DNA of 64,000 nt, taken from positions 6,422,001 to 6,486,000 of the forward strand of contig JBBDHG010000051.1 of the NCBI GenBank assembly GCA_037951165.1, given 5' to 3'. How positions within the stretch are numbered: the stretch's first letter is position 1; every line of letters begins with the position of its first letter. The notes beneath the pieces are model-generated. The model searched no databases, had not been told where the DNA came from, and saw nothing but the letters and a program-made list of their open reading frames with translations. Source of the stretch: Lophius americanus. Its lineage: Eukaryota > Chordata > Actinopteri > Lophiiformes > Lophiidae. The translations under genes were made by a program, and so were the position numbers. This document shows, one piece after another, positions 1-11,201 of this stretch.

Positions 1-2296
1 CTCCACATGGAACAGTATTAGTTGATATTAGTAACGGAGGCATGATATCACTAGCTCGGCTCAGGGTCTCTAAAGTGAGACATGAGGGAGTTCTGTTATG
101 AGGACCTAGGCAGGCTGCGCTCAAATTTACAATCTTAATTACAATTCTCTGCCACTAAGATCCTGTTTTGTCCAACTTTTCAAGTATTGTTCTTGAGCAA
201 CAGTCAAATATTTCCCCAGTCGCATCATTGGTCAGTTATTTGAAAGCCTTCCTTTGCCTGCAGCACCAGTGATCCTGAGAACCTTAAGGAAGTGTTGGAT
301 AGATTTCCCAATGAAGCCTTTCTACCATTGTCTGGCCCTAGGTGGTGCTGAAGTCGTTGGCCCTGATCCACACTCATCTTCCACCCAAAACCAGGATTCA
401 GGTCAGAGCATTCCTTCTGGCCCATGGTGTGTGCCTCAGTACCTTGCCTAATGAAGAGAATTCATCGGTGAGGTGTTGGTGGGTTGGTCCAATTAGACTC
501 TGAGTCTCCAAAACCTCTGCCGGATTATGCAGGACTGAGTCATGGCAACATTTTTCTGACCCTGGGTCAGAACTGGCACACTGACCGTTAGAAACTTAAA
601 CCAGACCACCTCTTTATATCCAGACAACTGGGACAACTTTATATTTTTATCAACATTATGCATTTTTCAGCTTTGTGTGCTACTCTGTGTTCCTCAGTGC
701 CAACATGGTCCTGTGCCTCAATTCTCCTATTCACTTATATTACATTATACATCCAGTATATAGTGTAATATATAATAAAATTGTACAATTTTGTAGTTTG
801 TTCAATATCCCTCTGCAATATCTGCATGATCTGTATCATATCCTTTTGTATGAAAACTGTAAATAGTGTGCAGTCTTATTTATATAATGTTTTGCTGTTT
901 TTTTTTCTGCTATGAATGTAATTTTTTTGCACTTACCTTTGATGCTGTAATACTGTATCCCTGTAGGACAAATAAGGGATTATTTGATTTTATCTCTTAT
1001 AATGTATGGATTTGTGTTTAAAAATGACTGGAAATGTGTTAAAATGTTTGTTGTGTTGACTGGTTTCCAACAATGTTACCCCCGAAAAATTGTAATTTCA
1101 ATAAAAATGTTTAATTTGGATGTTTGTAAAACCATCCAGAAGAGAGTGAGTTCCATGAATGTGGCTAAAAGTAATGGTGGTATCAGTTTTAGACAAAAGT
1201 AATCCCTTTAGGATGTGTTAAGACACAATGTGTCACCAATCGACAGTGTCAAGAACCTAAAAGTAAGCAAATTTGAGTAATAAATACCCTACCAGTTTCT
1301 TTAACACGTCTCAGTAACATTTCTCCCTCCTCCACTGCGATTGATAACATTATGATGCCACTAATGCCATGAGATGAGTGAAAGAAACTGGGCCAGAGAG
1401 AAATGTTTTGGATATACACTAAAGGTCAAAGTTTATCACTGAGGGATGTTATATTTGTAATTCTTTATAGCCATTAACACAAAGACAAGACCAATGGCAA
1501 TGAATAAACAAGATGTCACGATGTGTTTCCTTATTTACATTTAATGTAAAGTTACATTAGAAACCAAATGTGGCAAAAAAAATAATCATTAACTTCAACT
1601 TTGTTTATCGTCATTCATATATAAAGTTAATAGATGAGCAAAATTTTGTTTTTCACAGACAATAACAATGAAACAAGGCAAAATATTAATGTCAGAAGTA
1701 GAATAAGATACAAAAACATGGCACTTATTATGGCTGATCGGTGTACATTACAATAGAGCCAAAACATTAAAACCTCAGAATATATGTATTTTTTTCTACA
1801 TGAAACCAGTAACTGAGGAGATGCTCCGATTGGACAATGCAGCTACAGCTGCCTTCCAGATGTTTCAGAAGTTAAAGGATGGCTATTGGTTTGTTAAGGT
1901 TCAAGGAAGGTCAAGTTAAACTGTTTAACATGGTTTGGTCTTTATTTTCCTCACTGCTGTCTGGCAGCGGATCAGTGCAGAACACTTAAGAGTGCCGGTC
2001 AGCTTGGCCAAACCTGAAGCAAGACTGAACGAAAATAAGGGCTCCCAAAATAAATACATTCAGGGTTATAAGACAGACATGTTCTGAAATAGGATTTATT
2101 GCAGCTATGATAACTAAATCTGGTTCAGACCAGCAAACTGTTAATGATAAAGTTCTTCTCCATGGAGCCAGCATTATTAACCAATAATCACTAATATATA
2201 CTTATTCTATTTATTGCAGCTGAAATAATTGAAAAAATGAATTCCAGAGGGGGGGAATTCCCTGTGATCAGAACCAAGTTTGGACTAAATCCGACA
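1..2296. other. Intergenic, no gene recognised
   Basis: AT-rich sequence with only short, unrelated open frames. I see no splice-framed coding exon, RNA gene or recognisable transposon protein here. It lies downstream of the first connexin gene. Confidence 0.5.
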
Positions 2297-2297
2297 T

Positions 2298-2303
2298 TTT
2301 TAT
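2298..2303 (-). terminator. Candidate polyadenylation signal of the left connexin
   Basis: The minus strand reads AATAAA about 24 nt after the connexin stop codon. That would make a very short 3' UTR, so a more distal signal may also be used. Confidence 0.4.
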
Positions 2304-2326
2304 TACACATGCTGACTTTGGCATCA

Positions 2327-3502
2327 TCAGTGCATCAACGTCGTGGAATTATGTGAGGATTTGTAAGATGGACAGTGCTGCAATGACCCGTTGGATTGAT
2401 AGTGCTGTGGGGTGGAGTGGGATGGACGGTGCAGAGAGGGGCTGCTGGATGGACGGTGGTGTAAAGTTCTGTTGAATTGATGGTTCTGTAATGGGATGTT
2501 GGATTGTTGGTGCTGTGAGATGCCGTTGGATGGATGGTGCTGTAATGGGATGTTGGATTGTTGGTGCTGTGAGATGCCGTTGGATGGATGGTGCTGTAAT
2601 GGGATGTTGGATTGTTGGTGCTGTGAGATGCTGTTGAATTGATGGTTCTGTAATGGGATGTTGGATTGTTGGTGCTGTGAGATGCTGTTGGATGGATGGT
2701 GCTGTAATGGGATGTTGGATTGTTGGTGCTGTGAGATGCGGTACGATGGATGGTGCTGTAATGGACTGTTGGATAGTATTGGCTGTAAAATGAGTTCATG
2801 CTGCGGAGCCCCAAACTTCCCCCGGGTGTATCTCTTCCGGTCGCACAGCAGGTAGATCATCTCCAGGATACTGAGGAAGACTGAAATGCCTGAAACTACA
2901 AGCATAAAGATGATGAAGATGGTCTTTTCGGTGGGACGAGAAATGTAACACTGGGCGCCGCTGTAACGGGCACAAGGTGGAGACATGGTACAGTGGAAGT
3001 AAGGGACGATAAACACTGGGCCAAAGATGTAGAATTGGCCCACACTGAATCCGACCTCCAGGAGGATCTTGAAGACCAGCTGGGTCATATAACTGCAGAA
3101 GAGGACGCCTTTTACCCTCAGCTTCCCTCTGTCGTCTGCATACTTGGAGTTCTTCTCTGAGGTTCCCTTTGAGCTCTCCTCAATCACCCTCTTCTCTCTG
3201 TGGAGGATGTGGACAGCATGGCCCAGGTAGAACAAGGTGGGTGTTGACACAAAGGTGATTTGAAGGACCCAGTAATGGACGAAGGATATCGGGAACATCC
3301 AGTTGTAGCAGGAGTGTTTACATCCTGGTTCCAGTGAGTCGCAGTAGAACTCAGACACTTCGTCCCCCCAGACTTTGTCTGCAGCAGCACCCAGAACGAA
3401 GATTCTGAACAGGAAGAGGACGCTCATCCAGACCTTCCCTACCAAAGTGGAGTGAGACTGGACCTTGTCTAGCAGGGAGGACAGGTACGACCAGTCACCC
3501 AT
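2327..3502 (-). CDS. Connexin (alpha-type/Cx32.2-like) with repetitive tail
   Basis: Gap-junction channel subunit of the plasma membrane, 391 aa, coded in one exon as usual for connexins. It starts MGDWS; the N-terminal helix and LLDKVQSHST lead into TM1 (about 22-42). Loop 1 has the canonical C54-x6-C61-x3-C65 and TM2 spans about 76-98. A cytoplasmic loop follows, then TM3 (about 132-155), loop 2 with C171, C177 and C185, the SRPTEKTIF signature and TM4 (about 193-219). Loop 2 spacing is C-x5-C-x7-C, longer than the usual x4/x5. Residues 244-351 are six 18-residue His/Gln/Asn/Ser-rich repeats. An acceptor (TTTCCAG) lies 2 nt before the ATG, implying a 5' non-coding exon. The family call is certain; the exact orthologue (fish Cx32.x/gja13-like) is a guess. 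Confidence 0.95.
   Translation of the reverse strand: MGDWSYLSSLLDKVQSHSTLVGKVWMSVLFLFRIFVLGAAADKVWGDEVSEFYCDSLEPGCKHSCYNWMFPISFVHYWVLQITFVSTPTLFYLGHAVHILHREKRVIEESSKGTSEKNSKYADDRGKLRVKGVLFCSYMTQLVFKILLEVGFSVGQFYIFGPVFIVPYFHCTMSPPCARYSGAQCYISRPTEKTIFIIFMLVVSGISVFLSILEMIYLLCDRKRYTRGKFGAPQHELILQPILSNSPLQHHPSYRISQHQQSNIPLQHHPSNSISQHQQSNIPLQNHQFNSISQHQQSNIPLQHHPSNGISQHQQSNIPLQHHPSNGISQHQQSNIPLQNHQFNRTLHHRPSSSPSLHRPSHSTPQHYQSNGSLQHCPSYKSSHNSTTLMH
2450..2773 (-). repeat. 54-bp coding minisatellite in connexin tail
   Basis: Six tandem 54-bp units encode 18-residue repeats of the form SNIPLQHHPSNGISQHQQ. Two versions alternate, one with QHHPS and one with QNHQF at the same place. The unit length is a multiple of three, so copy-number change keeps the frame. 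Other frames through the array are also open, on both strands; those are by-products of the repeat. Confidence 0.93.
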
Positions 3503-3504
3503 GG

Positions 3505-3642
3505 CTGGAAACTAATAATTGATGGAGAGGATAAACACAGAGACAAATGAGACAGTAAAAATGTTTTCTTATTTATACATTATTCTTCTCAATATATCTG
3601 TTTGTCAAAGTTTCAGAAATTCTAAGTGAAATAAAACCACAC

Positions 3643-3645
<3 letters not shown>
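3505..3645. other. 5' intron of left connexin, start
   Basis: The sequence upstream of the connexin ATG begins with a splice acceptor on the minus strand and contains no coding signal. It probably belongs to an intron separating a non-coding first exon from the coding exon. Confidence 0.4.

Positions 3646-3688
<43 letters not shown>
3646..3688. repeat. (GA)n microsatellite
   Basis: About 43 bp of uninterrupted GA dinucleotides, followed by short degenerate GA-rich stretches. Confidence 0.95.
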
Positions 3689-3691
<3 letters not shown>

Positions 3692-4225
3692 TGCTGGATG
3701 AGCTACATTGACTTTTAATCAGAATAGAGAGACTGATGAGTGAGGTACATTGACTTTAACCAGAGAGGGAGAGAGACTGTTGTATATGTTATATATCAAA
3801 CAGACATTGGGCATCATTAGTTTTGTCTCTTCTCAAACTTTTCTAAAGTGTTGACATGCAAAGATAAACGCAGCCAAGTCCCAACATTTAGAAATGTGTT
3901 ACAGGTGTGTTATAAAATAATAAATTGCATCAGTTTGAACATGGATATTCAGTTGCATTTGGGTAAAAAAGAAGTTTGAATGATTCCATTCTGTAATATG
4001 TAAGAGAATATCCTGATTTTTTGTTGAATTGAAGTTGTAAAAATATTTATACTGAAGTAGAGAAAGGCAACTAACTTTGATACGCGTAGGTCCTTCGTTC
4101 ATCTGATTTATTGTTTACAGACAAACTGCACAGATGTCATGAAAACGAGTTACTAGAATACATTTGCCTGACAGACAAACTGAAATAGCTGCTGTGAGAG
4201 AAGAAAAACTTATAATTGACTTACC

Positions 4226-4310
4226 TTTTAGGCTTCAAGTGGGAGCCCAGAACAGAAGAGGTGCTAGGCGAAGCAGAATGACACCCTCAATTCTGTGTGA
4301 CCTGCGGGTC
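4226..4310 (-). other. Candidate 5' non-coding exon of left connexin
   Basis: On the minus strand a strong donor (AAAAG|GTAAGT) ends at 4226. It lies about 720 bp upstream of the acceptor next to the connexin ATG. No TATA box is obvious, the exon's outer end is arbitrary, and a second good donor occurs near 5950. Needs RNA support. Confidence 0.25.
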
Positions 4311-4484
4311 TGGTCTTGCTTCTCCTTTCATTCAGAGAAACTCGTGACGATAACATTTCACAACCCCAAGTTCATGGAAATATGGAAGTGTTGATGAGCC
4401 TTCAGACAAAATATCTGTCATCAATTCAATGTAATTCTTGTTCTGCCAGATTTGTCACGTACGTCAACCCCATTAGTGTCACAG

Positions 4485-5095
4485 AAGATATAGACATACA
4501 TAGACATACATACACCCAGATATAGGCATTGACAAAGATATAGACAAGGAAAAAGATGTAGACATAGGCACAGACTGACATATAGATTGACAAAGAAAGG
4601 CATAGACATAAACGTAGATGTTAGACTTAGCTATAGACACGGACAGAATATAGACAGACATAGGCATAGACTTACATTGACATGAACATAGACTTAGACA
4701 TTGACAGATTGTCATAGAAAGACAGACTTAGATGTAGACTTAGACATAGACCAACATACACTTAAAGACAAAGACAAGCATAGACATAAGATTAGATTGA
4801 CATAGACAGACAGACATAGTCATGGACATAGACGCAGATAGACATAGACCTAAAGACATAGACAAACTTAGACGTAGACCTAGACACAGAGAGACACAAA
4901 CATAGGCATGGATTCAGCCATAGACTTGGACAGACACAGACTTAGACATTGATAAAGACATAGACAGACATAGCATAGACAGACTAAAACGGAGACATAG
5001 ACAGACATAGATTTAGATATATGCATAGGCATAGACCTTGATATAGACATACCTATACATTGACATAAACACACAAAGACATAGGCATAGAAATC
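4485..5095. repeat. Degenerate CATAGA-type satellite
   Basis: About 600 bp of diverged 6- and 12-bp repeats built on CATAGACATAGA / TAGACAGACATAGA. The Cys/Leu-rich minus-strand open frames here are artefacts of the repeat. Confidence 0.85.
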
Positions 5096-5199
5096 TGGCC
5101 TTTACTGATGCTGGTCACAGCAGACATTTGTATATCTATCAGTTCTTTTCCTGTTAGGACATTGGTCTTTTTTTTCTTTTGCACGGATCCTTATAACCC

Positions 5200-5425
5200 C
5201 AGAAGTCAGGGATATTAAGGCCTCCTCATTGCCACCGCGGATCCTTCGTGATTATTCAAACACTTTCATGGATCATTTTCAGACATTACACCCCCATAAA
5301 CCTTGGTGCGATGAACTGGATGGATTTTGGGAAAGGTCAGTTGCATATTTCAACCACTACGGGGAGTTTAGTCTCCAAAAGATTTTCAGGCCATAATTTC
5401 TCAACTGTTGGTCCAATTGTGTCCA
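5200..5425 (+). repeat. Dispersed repeat, copy 1
   Basis: This stretch resembles 43140-43345. Shared landmarks in the same order are GATCCTTCGTG, GATTTTGGGAAAGG, GGGGAG and TCTCCAAA followed by TTTTCAGGCCAT. The family is not recognised. No protein-coding capacity is seen. Confidence 0.6.
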
Positions 5426-6054
5426 AATTTGATGCATATGAATCAACTTGAGGAGATCTATCTTGTATATATTATTGTTTATTCCAATTGTTATTATTTT
5501 ACTCACCAAGGGGAGTAAAAGAAAAAAAACTAACAAAAAACTTTTTTTGAACATAACTTGCTATCTGTTCGATTACGAACGATGTCCAATTGAGTCCAAA
5601 TTTACCTCATACGAACCGCCTCAAAGAGATTTAACTTCTCGATTTAGTCTGTAATCGTTCATATCTCTTGTAATGTTCTTTTGCAGTGTGCTGGGACGCT
5701 GACTTAACACCAAGCTTAACCACATTCAATGAAGAGAAAGCCGAAGTAAATGTTATCCTTTACAGTAACTTCTTCAATGAACATTGATATAGCGGTAAAA
5801 ACTGTGAGCAAATCAATTTCAGTATGTTTAACTCAATATGACGTTCTTACACACTTACATAAAGTGAATAAAAGCGCTCAAATTAAATATTGTATCTTTC
5901 AAATTACCCTCATATAATTTCTAACTTGTCTAAAATGAAGAAACAAACTTACAGAAAGGCCTCTATGATACTGCGTTGAGGGTCCATGTAGATTGCCCGA
6001 TAGCCTGACTGCTGCCTTCTTAACAAACTAGACTAGAGCTAACGGCACAAGACG

Positions 6055-6365
6055 GTCATAAAGGGAAATGTATGATGTCATTAAGGACATACAATGTCAT
6101 AAAGGGTATGTAGAACATCATTAAGGGAACATATGATGTCATAAAGGACATACAATGTCATAAAGCACATACAATGTCATAAGGGGCATACGATGTCATA
6201 ACGGGTATGTAGAACGTCATAAAGGGAACATATGATGTCATAAAGGACATACAATGTCATAAAGGATACGTAGGATGTCATAAAGGGAACATATGTCATA
6301 AAGGAAATAGAATGTCATAAAGGACATACAATGTCATAAAGGGAACATATGTCATAGAGGGAACG
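6055..6365. repeat. Tandem repeat built on GTCATAAAGG
   Basis: About 16 to 18 diverged copies of a 17-20 bp unit (ATGTCATAAAGGGAACAT and variants). No coding role is seen. Confidence 0.85.
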
Positions 6366-7094
6366 TGCCGTAAATTATACTTTGTGACCTATAGCAGATA
6401 TAGAACCTCTTACTTGGACTAGAAATAACTGAAAAAGTACGTACAAAATGTTAACCGTATTTATGTTCATTATTGGGTCACCATGGGAGCTTAACTCAGA
6501 ACATGCTGATTTCATGGAAAAGGTTAGCTAGAGTCAACATGCGCTGTTTGACATTATTAATAAGTCACATTTAATTTGAGGAGTTCAATAAGAGGGATTT
6601 TTTGCACAAGGCAGGGGATTGGGGGCCTTTGGGTGGATTTACCCTTCCTGTCAGAAACAACAGTGTAGGCCTAGTTGTATTATTTGATTACAGTTCTCTC
6701 TTCCCCTCCTCAGTGCAGACAGATTAGCTGTGTGTAATGAGAAGCAGGGGTCTTCTTGAGTGGGCATGTGACTGAGACACTGGCCACTGATTGGAGGGAT
6801 GAAGATTTTGAACTCCAGCGAGTCTCCCCAATTCAAACCATGATGGCTATATTGCTGGATCTGCCAGTGTGCTTTGTGCTACCAAATTCTGTTGGTTGAC
6901 ATAATTACTTTTAGGAGTGGGCGAACGGGACCAAAAACAGGCTACATTCCCGTTTCCACCTGACAGGGACGAATCGGTCCGCGCTGGAGACCTACGCTGT
7001 TATTCTCAGTACTCAAAAGTGGTGTGCAGCAGTTTCATGATTTTGGTTGGAGACACGGACCTGGGAGGAATCTGATGATGGCGCAATGAAGCTG

Positions 7095-7172
7095 TGGCGT
7101 ATAAGAGGAAGCGAGAGAACTCTTTCCTCAAAATCGGGACTGACTCAATAATAAGCAGCGGTCATCACTAAG
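7095..7172 (+). promoter_or_regulatory. TATA box and 5' non-coding exon of right connexin
   Basis: TATAAG at 7100-7105 is followed about 25-30 bp later by sequence that ends in a good donor at 7172/7173 (AAG|GTAGGA). The matching acceptor (CTCTCTTGTAG) ends at 7921, nine bases before the connexin ATG. A short leader exon, one intron and a single coding exon is the standard connexin gene plan, which supports this reading. The transcription start (~7130) is inferred. Confidence 0.55.
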
Positions 7173-7930
7173 GTAGGAGCTGTTATTTTCATACAATAGC
7201 CATTATTGATAATGCGTTAAATTGATGAATAACTAAATGATTTGACCGTTGACGGTAAGATTGATTCTGAATATTCCTGTGTAAAAAGTTGGGAATATCT
7301 TTGGGGCAATTTAACGACAAGCAGTGACAAATCTCTTAAGATATTTGAATGATGTAAGTCAGGCACGTCAATTTTTTTCTACTTTGATCCTCATTACCTT
7401 TGGAATGTTCCATCCTGCAAATTACTAAAAGTTAACGGTGATCAGGTTCGGCCTCATTTAGCTTCCACACGGAGGCTTAATTTCATCTGATATATATATA
7501 TTCTTCCTTAAATATTCAGTATGTAATATTAAGGGGACAATGTGAACACTAAATCCAGAGGGGACTTTTCATGTAGGTTGAAGAAAAGTTTAGCCTAAAA
7601 ATTCAAAGACGAATGAAAAGATAAATATGTTGGTACATGGTGGTGTGACACAACCAGCTCCAGGTCGGCATAGAAAGGGTTGTGGGAAGTTGTGTCGTGG
7701 CTACGGTTAGAAGCTTTACAGCGAATCTGGGTCAGCCCGGAACTTGCTGCTTCCCTTAGCCATGGAGCTCCAGCACTGTTCGGTTGAATGTGACCCAAAA
7801 TGCATCGGCTTCTCTTGTATTTTTTACATGCAACTTTTCCACGTCTTATTGTCCTATTTGTAAAACGAAGATATATTTTGGTGTGGGTCAACCATAACAG
7901 CTTTTGTCTTCTCTCTTGTAGACTCTCACC

Positions 7931-8656
7931 ATGGGGGAATGGTCCGTCCTGTCAGCTCTGTTGGACAAGGTGCAGTCCCACTCAACAGTAGTGGGGAAAG
8001 TGTGGATGGCTGTTCTCTTCCTCTTCAGGATCTTCATCCTGGCTGCTGGTGTAGACAAAGTGTGGGGAGATGAGCATGCCAATATGAACTGTAACACACT
8101 GAGCCCCGGCTGCAAGAACGCCTGCTACGACCGATCCTTCCCCATCTCCCACACTCGTTTCTGGGTCCTACAGATCCTCTTCGTTTCCACGCCAACCCTC
8201 GTGTACCTGGGCCACGTTCTGCTGGTTATCCGCAAAGAAAACAAGCTAAGGAGGCGCGCTGAGCCCAAATTTGGAAGGAATGGATTGATGAAAGCCCCAA
8301 AGTATTCAGACGAACATGGCAAAGTGGAGCTCAAAGGTATCCTGCTGTTCAGCTACATGATGCAGCTGCTGGTCAAGATCCTGCTGGAGGTGGCCTTCGT
8401 CGTTGGCCAGTACTTCCTCTATGGCTTCATATTAATGCCGAGTAAGATTTCATTTCGTGACTACCCCTGTCCGTCACCAGTAAACTGCTTTATAAGCCGC
8501 CCCACAGAGAAAACCATCTTTATTATCTTCATGTTGGCCATGGCTGTCCTCTCTGTGATCCTCAACATCCTGGAGATGTTCTACCTGATGATCTCCAAGA
8601 TGACAAAGCAAAATAAGAGAAATGACTCAATTCTCAAAGAGATGGACTCTCCATAA
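7931..8656 (+). CDS. Connexin (alpha-type), short tail, unusual loop 2
   Basis: Gap-junction subunit, 241 aa, one coding exon. It starts MGEWS and shares LLDKVQSHST, GKVWM and FLFRIF with the left connexin, so the two are likely old tandem relatives. Loop 1 is canonical (C54-x6-C61-x3-C65). Loop 2 shows only C180 and C186; F175 sits where the first conserved cysteine should be. SRPTEKTIFIIF precedes TM4. The cytoplasmic tail after TM4 is only about 20 residues and Lys/Asp/Glu-rich. Upstream intron acceptor at 7919-7921. Established knowledge: three cysteines per loop normally form inter-loop disulfides needed for docking, so this protein may dock poorly or act as a hemichannel (inference). 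The exact fish paralogue is not certain. Confidence 0.95.
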   Translation: MGEWSVLSALLDKVQSHSTVVGKVWMAVLFLFRIFILAAGVDKVWGDEHANMNCNTLSPGCKNACYDRSFPISHTRFWVLQILFVSTPTLVYLGHVLLVIRKENKLRRRAEPKFGRNGLMKAPKYSDEHGKVELKGILLFSYMMQLLVKILLEVAFVVGQYFLYGFILMPSKISFRDYPCPSPVNCFISRPTEKTIFIIFMLAMAVLSVILNILEMFYLMISKMTKQNKRNDSILKEMDSP

Positions 8657-8799
8657 TCCAGGGAGAGTGAGAGATTCAGAGTGTTGAAATACTCAATGTC
8701 ATGCCTTTGTTTCTAGAAGTTGGGACAGAAGTGTATTTAATATTGTATGATACCACCTTTAAAAAAAAAAAAAACATCACAAAGCATTTGAAAAGAGAG

Positions 8800-8808
8800 G
8801 ACATTAAA
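8800..8808 (+). terminator. Weak candidate poly(A) signal of right connexin
   Basis: ATTAAA occurs about 145 bp after the stop codon, following an A-run. It is a common variant signal, but nothing else supports it. Confidence 0.25.
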
Positions 8809-8875
8809 TGTTACGGTTTTTAGGAATTGTCTCATTCTTGCTTGATATGACTTCCTTTTCTCTAGAGTCAAAGGA

Positions 8876-10735
8876 CCGACAGAAACTAACGCTCCTCATT
8901 CCATCATTGATGTGTAGTTACCCTTGGGCACTAACACCCCTCATACACCACAAATGTGGCATTATCCAGCGGACACTTAGCACCATCATACCATTACAGA
9001 TATGACATTTACCCATACTCATAACACCACAGACGTGGCAGTGACCCGTGGACACTAATACCACCACATATATAACAGTTACCAATGGGTGCTAATATCC
9101 CTCATACCATCACAGGTGTGGCATTTACCCATAGACACTAACACCCCTCATACCATCACAGATGTGTGTTACCCATGGGTGCTAATATCCCTCATCATCA
9201 CATATGTAAGTTACCCATTGGGTACTAACATCTCTCATACCATCACAGATGTGACAGTTTCCCAAGGGTGCTATTATCGCTCATACAATCACAGATGGGA
9301 AAGTTACCCATGGGTGCTAATGTCCTTCATAGCATTACAGATGTGAACTAGCCACTGGCACTAACACCCCTCATACATCACAGATGTGTGTTACCCATGG
9401 GTGCTAATATCCCTCATCACAGATGTGACTTCTCCATTGGGCACTAACATCCCTGTTATCATCACAGATATGACAGTTACCCAACGGTGCTATCATCTCT
9501 CATACCACCACAGACGTGAAAGTTACCCATGGTTGGTATCATCCTTCATACCATGACAGATTTGAGTTACCCATGGGTGCTTTCATCCCTCATACCATCA
9601 CAGATTTGACAGTTACCCATGGGGGCTAATATCGCTCATACCATCTCAAATGTGAATTACCCATGGGCACTAATACCCCTGCTACCATCACAGATGTGAA
9701 AGCTACCGATGTACACTAACACCCCTCATACCATCACAGATGTGAGTTACCCATGGGTGCTAACACCCCTCATAACATCACAGATACGACACTTACCCTT
9801 AGGGCACTACCATCCCTCATACCATCACAGTTGTGACAGTAACCCATGGGCGCTAACATCCCTACCATTACAGATTTGACAGTTACCCATGGGCACTAAC
9901 ACCCCTCCTATCATCACAGATGTGACAGATAACCATTGGGCACTAACATCCCTCATACTATCAGAGATGTGACAGTTACCCATGGGTGCTAACACCCCTC
10001 ATACCATCCCAGATGTGAGTTACCCATTAAGTACTAACATCTCTCATACCATAACAGAAGTGAACTAGCCATGGGAACTAACAATCCCTTATACCATCAC
10101 AGATGTTTGTTACCCATGGGTGCTAATATCCCCTCATCATCACAGATGTGAGTTACCCATTGGGCACTAACATCCCTCATACCATCAGAGATGTGACAGT
10201 AACCCATGGGTGCTTTCATCTCTCATACCAACACAGATGTGAAAGTTACCCATGGTTGCTATCATCCTTCATACCATCACAGATTTGAGGTACCCATTGG
10301 GCACTAACATCCCTCATACACCACAAATGTGGCATTATCCATTAGGTACTTTAATCTCTTAAAGAATGTTGGTTGCCCATTGGGCACCAACATCCCTCAT
10401 AACATCAGAGATTTGAGTTACACATGGGCGCCATTATCACTCATACCATTACAGATGTGAGTTACCCATGGGTGCTTTCATCCCTCATGCCATCATAGAT
10501 GTGACAGTTAAACATTGGGCACTAACATCCCTCATACCATCATAAATGTGACTTACCCAATGGGCACTAACATCCCTCATACCATCATAGATGTGACAGT
10601 TACCCATTGGGTGCTAACATCCCTCATACCATCATAGATGTGACAGTTACCAATGTACACTAACACCCCTCATACCATCACAGACGTGACAGTTACCCTT
10701 TGGGCATTAGCATCCCTCAGACATTTCTACAGATT
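8876..10735. repeat. ~46-bp minisatellite, about 1.85 kb
   Basis: About 40 diverged tandem units. Landmarks repeat in fixed order: CTAACATCCCTCATACCATC, ACAGATGTGACAGTTACC, CATGGGTGCTAA. Many copies lose or gain a few bases, so the array is old. It fills most of the spacer between the right connexin and the 3' end of MCM9. No open frame crosses the array. Confidence 0.93.
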
Positions 10736-11201
10736 CTCTGTAGACCTTGAAATCCTCAAATTACTGACAACTCAATTTACTGTTAAAAAGGATTAGTGAT
10801 TTATCAAACCCGTTTTATTGAGAGCGCCCCAACATCTATGAATCTGTTGTTTATTTTTATGTAATTCAGACAACAGTCAGAAAGAAACAAATCAAAATAT
10901 TTATATTTTGATATTTTATTTAAATCAAATATTTTGATTGGCTTTGAGTCATAACGCAAACACAACATGATTCTAGACATCAGCTTGAGGAAATGTTTTC
11001 TGAATGGACCAGCGTGAGTTGTATTCCTCTGAGTCTGAAATATATATTAAATATTAACAAATGTCTGAGCGACTCAAAAAGGCAGTACTCACGAAAAGAC
11101 AAGAGTCCTTGAGCTTCTCCAACGTTGAGCATTGATTTGTGTTCCATTTAACAATGATCTGGGTACATTTATTATGGTTTTCTTCTTGACCCACATACGC
11201 G
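10736..11201 (-). other. MCM9 3' flank / 3' UTR
   Basis: AT-rich sequence after the MCM9 stop codon. AATAAA on the minus strand occurs at 11168-11173, only about 30 nt after the stop. Further AATAAA-type matches occur near 10850 and 10910. The true 3' end cannot be chosen from sequence. Confidence 0.4.

Noticed and set aside
8876..10735. Possible CRISPR-like array
   Set aside because: Units are contiguous and diverged with no unique spacers, in a vertebrate genome; it is a minisatellite.
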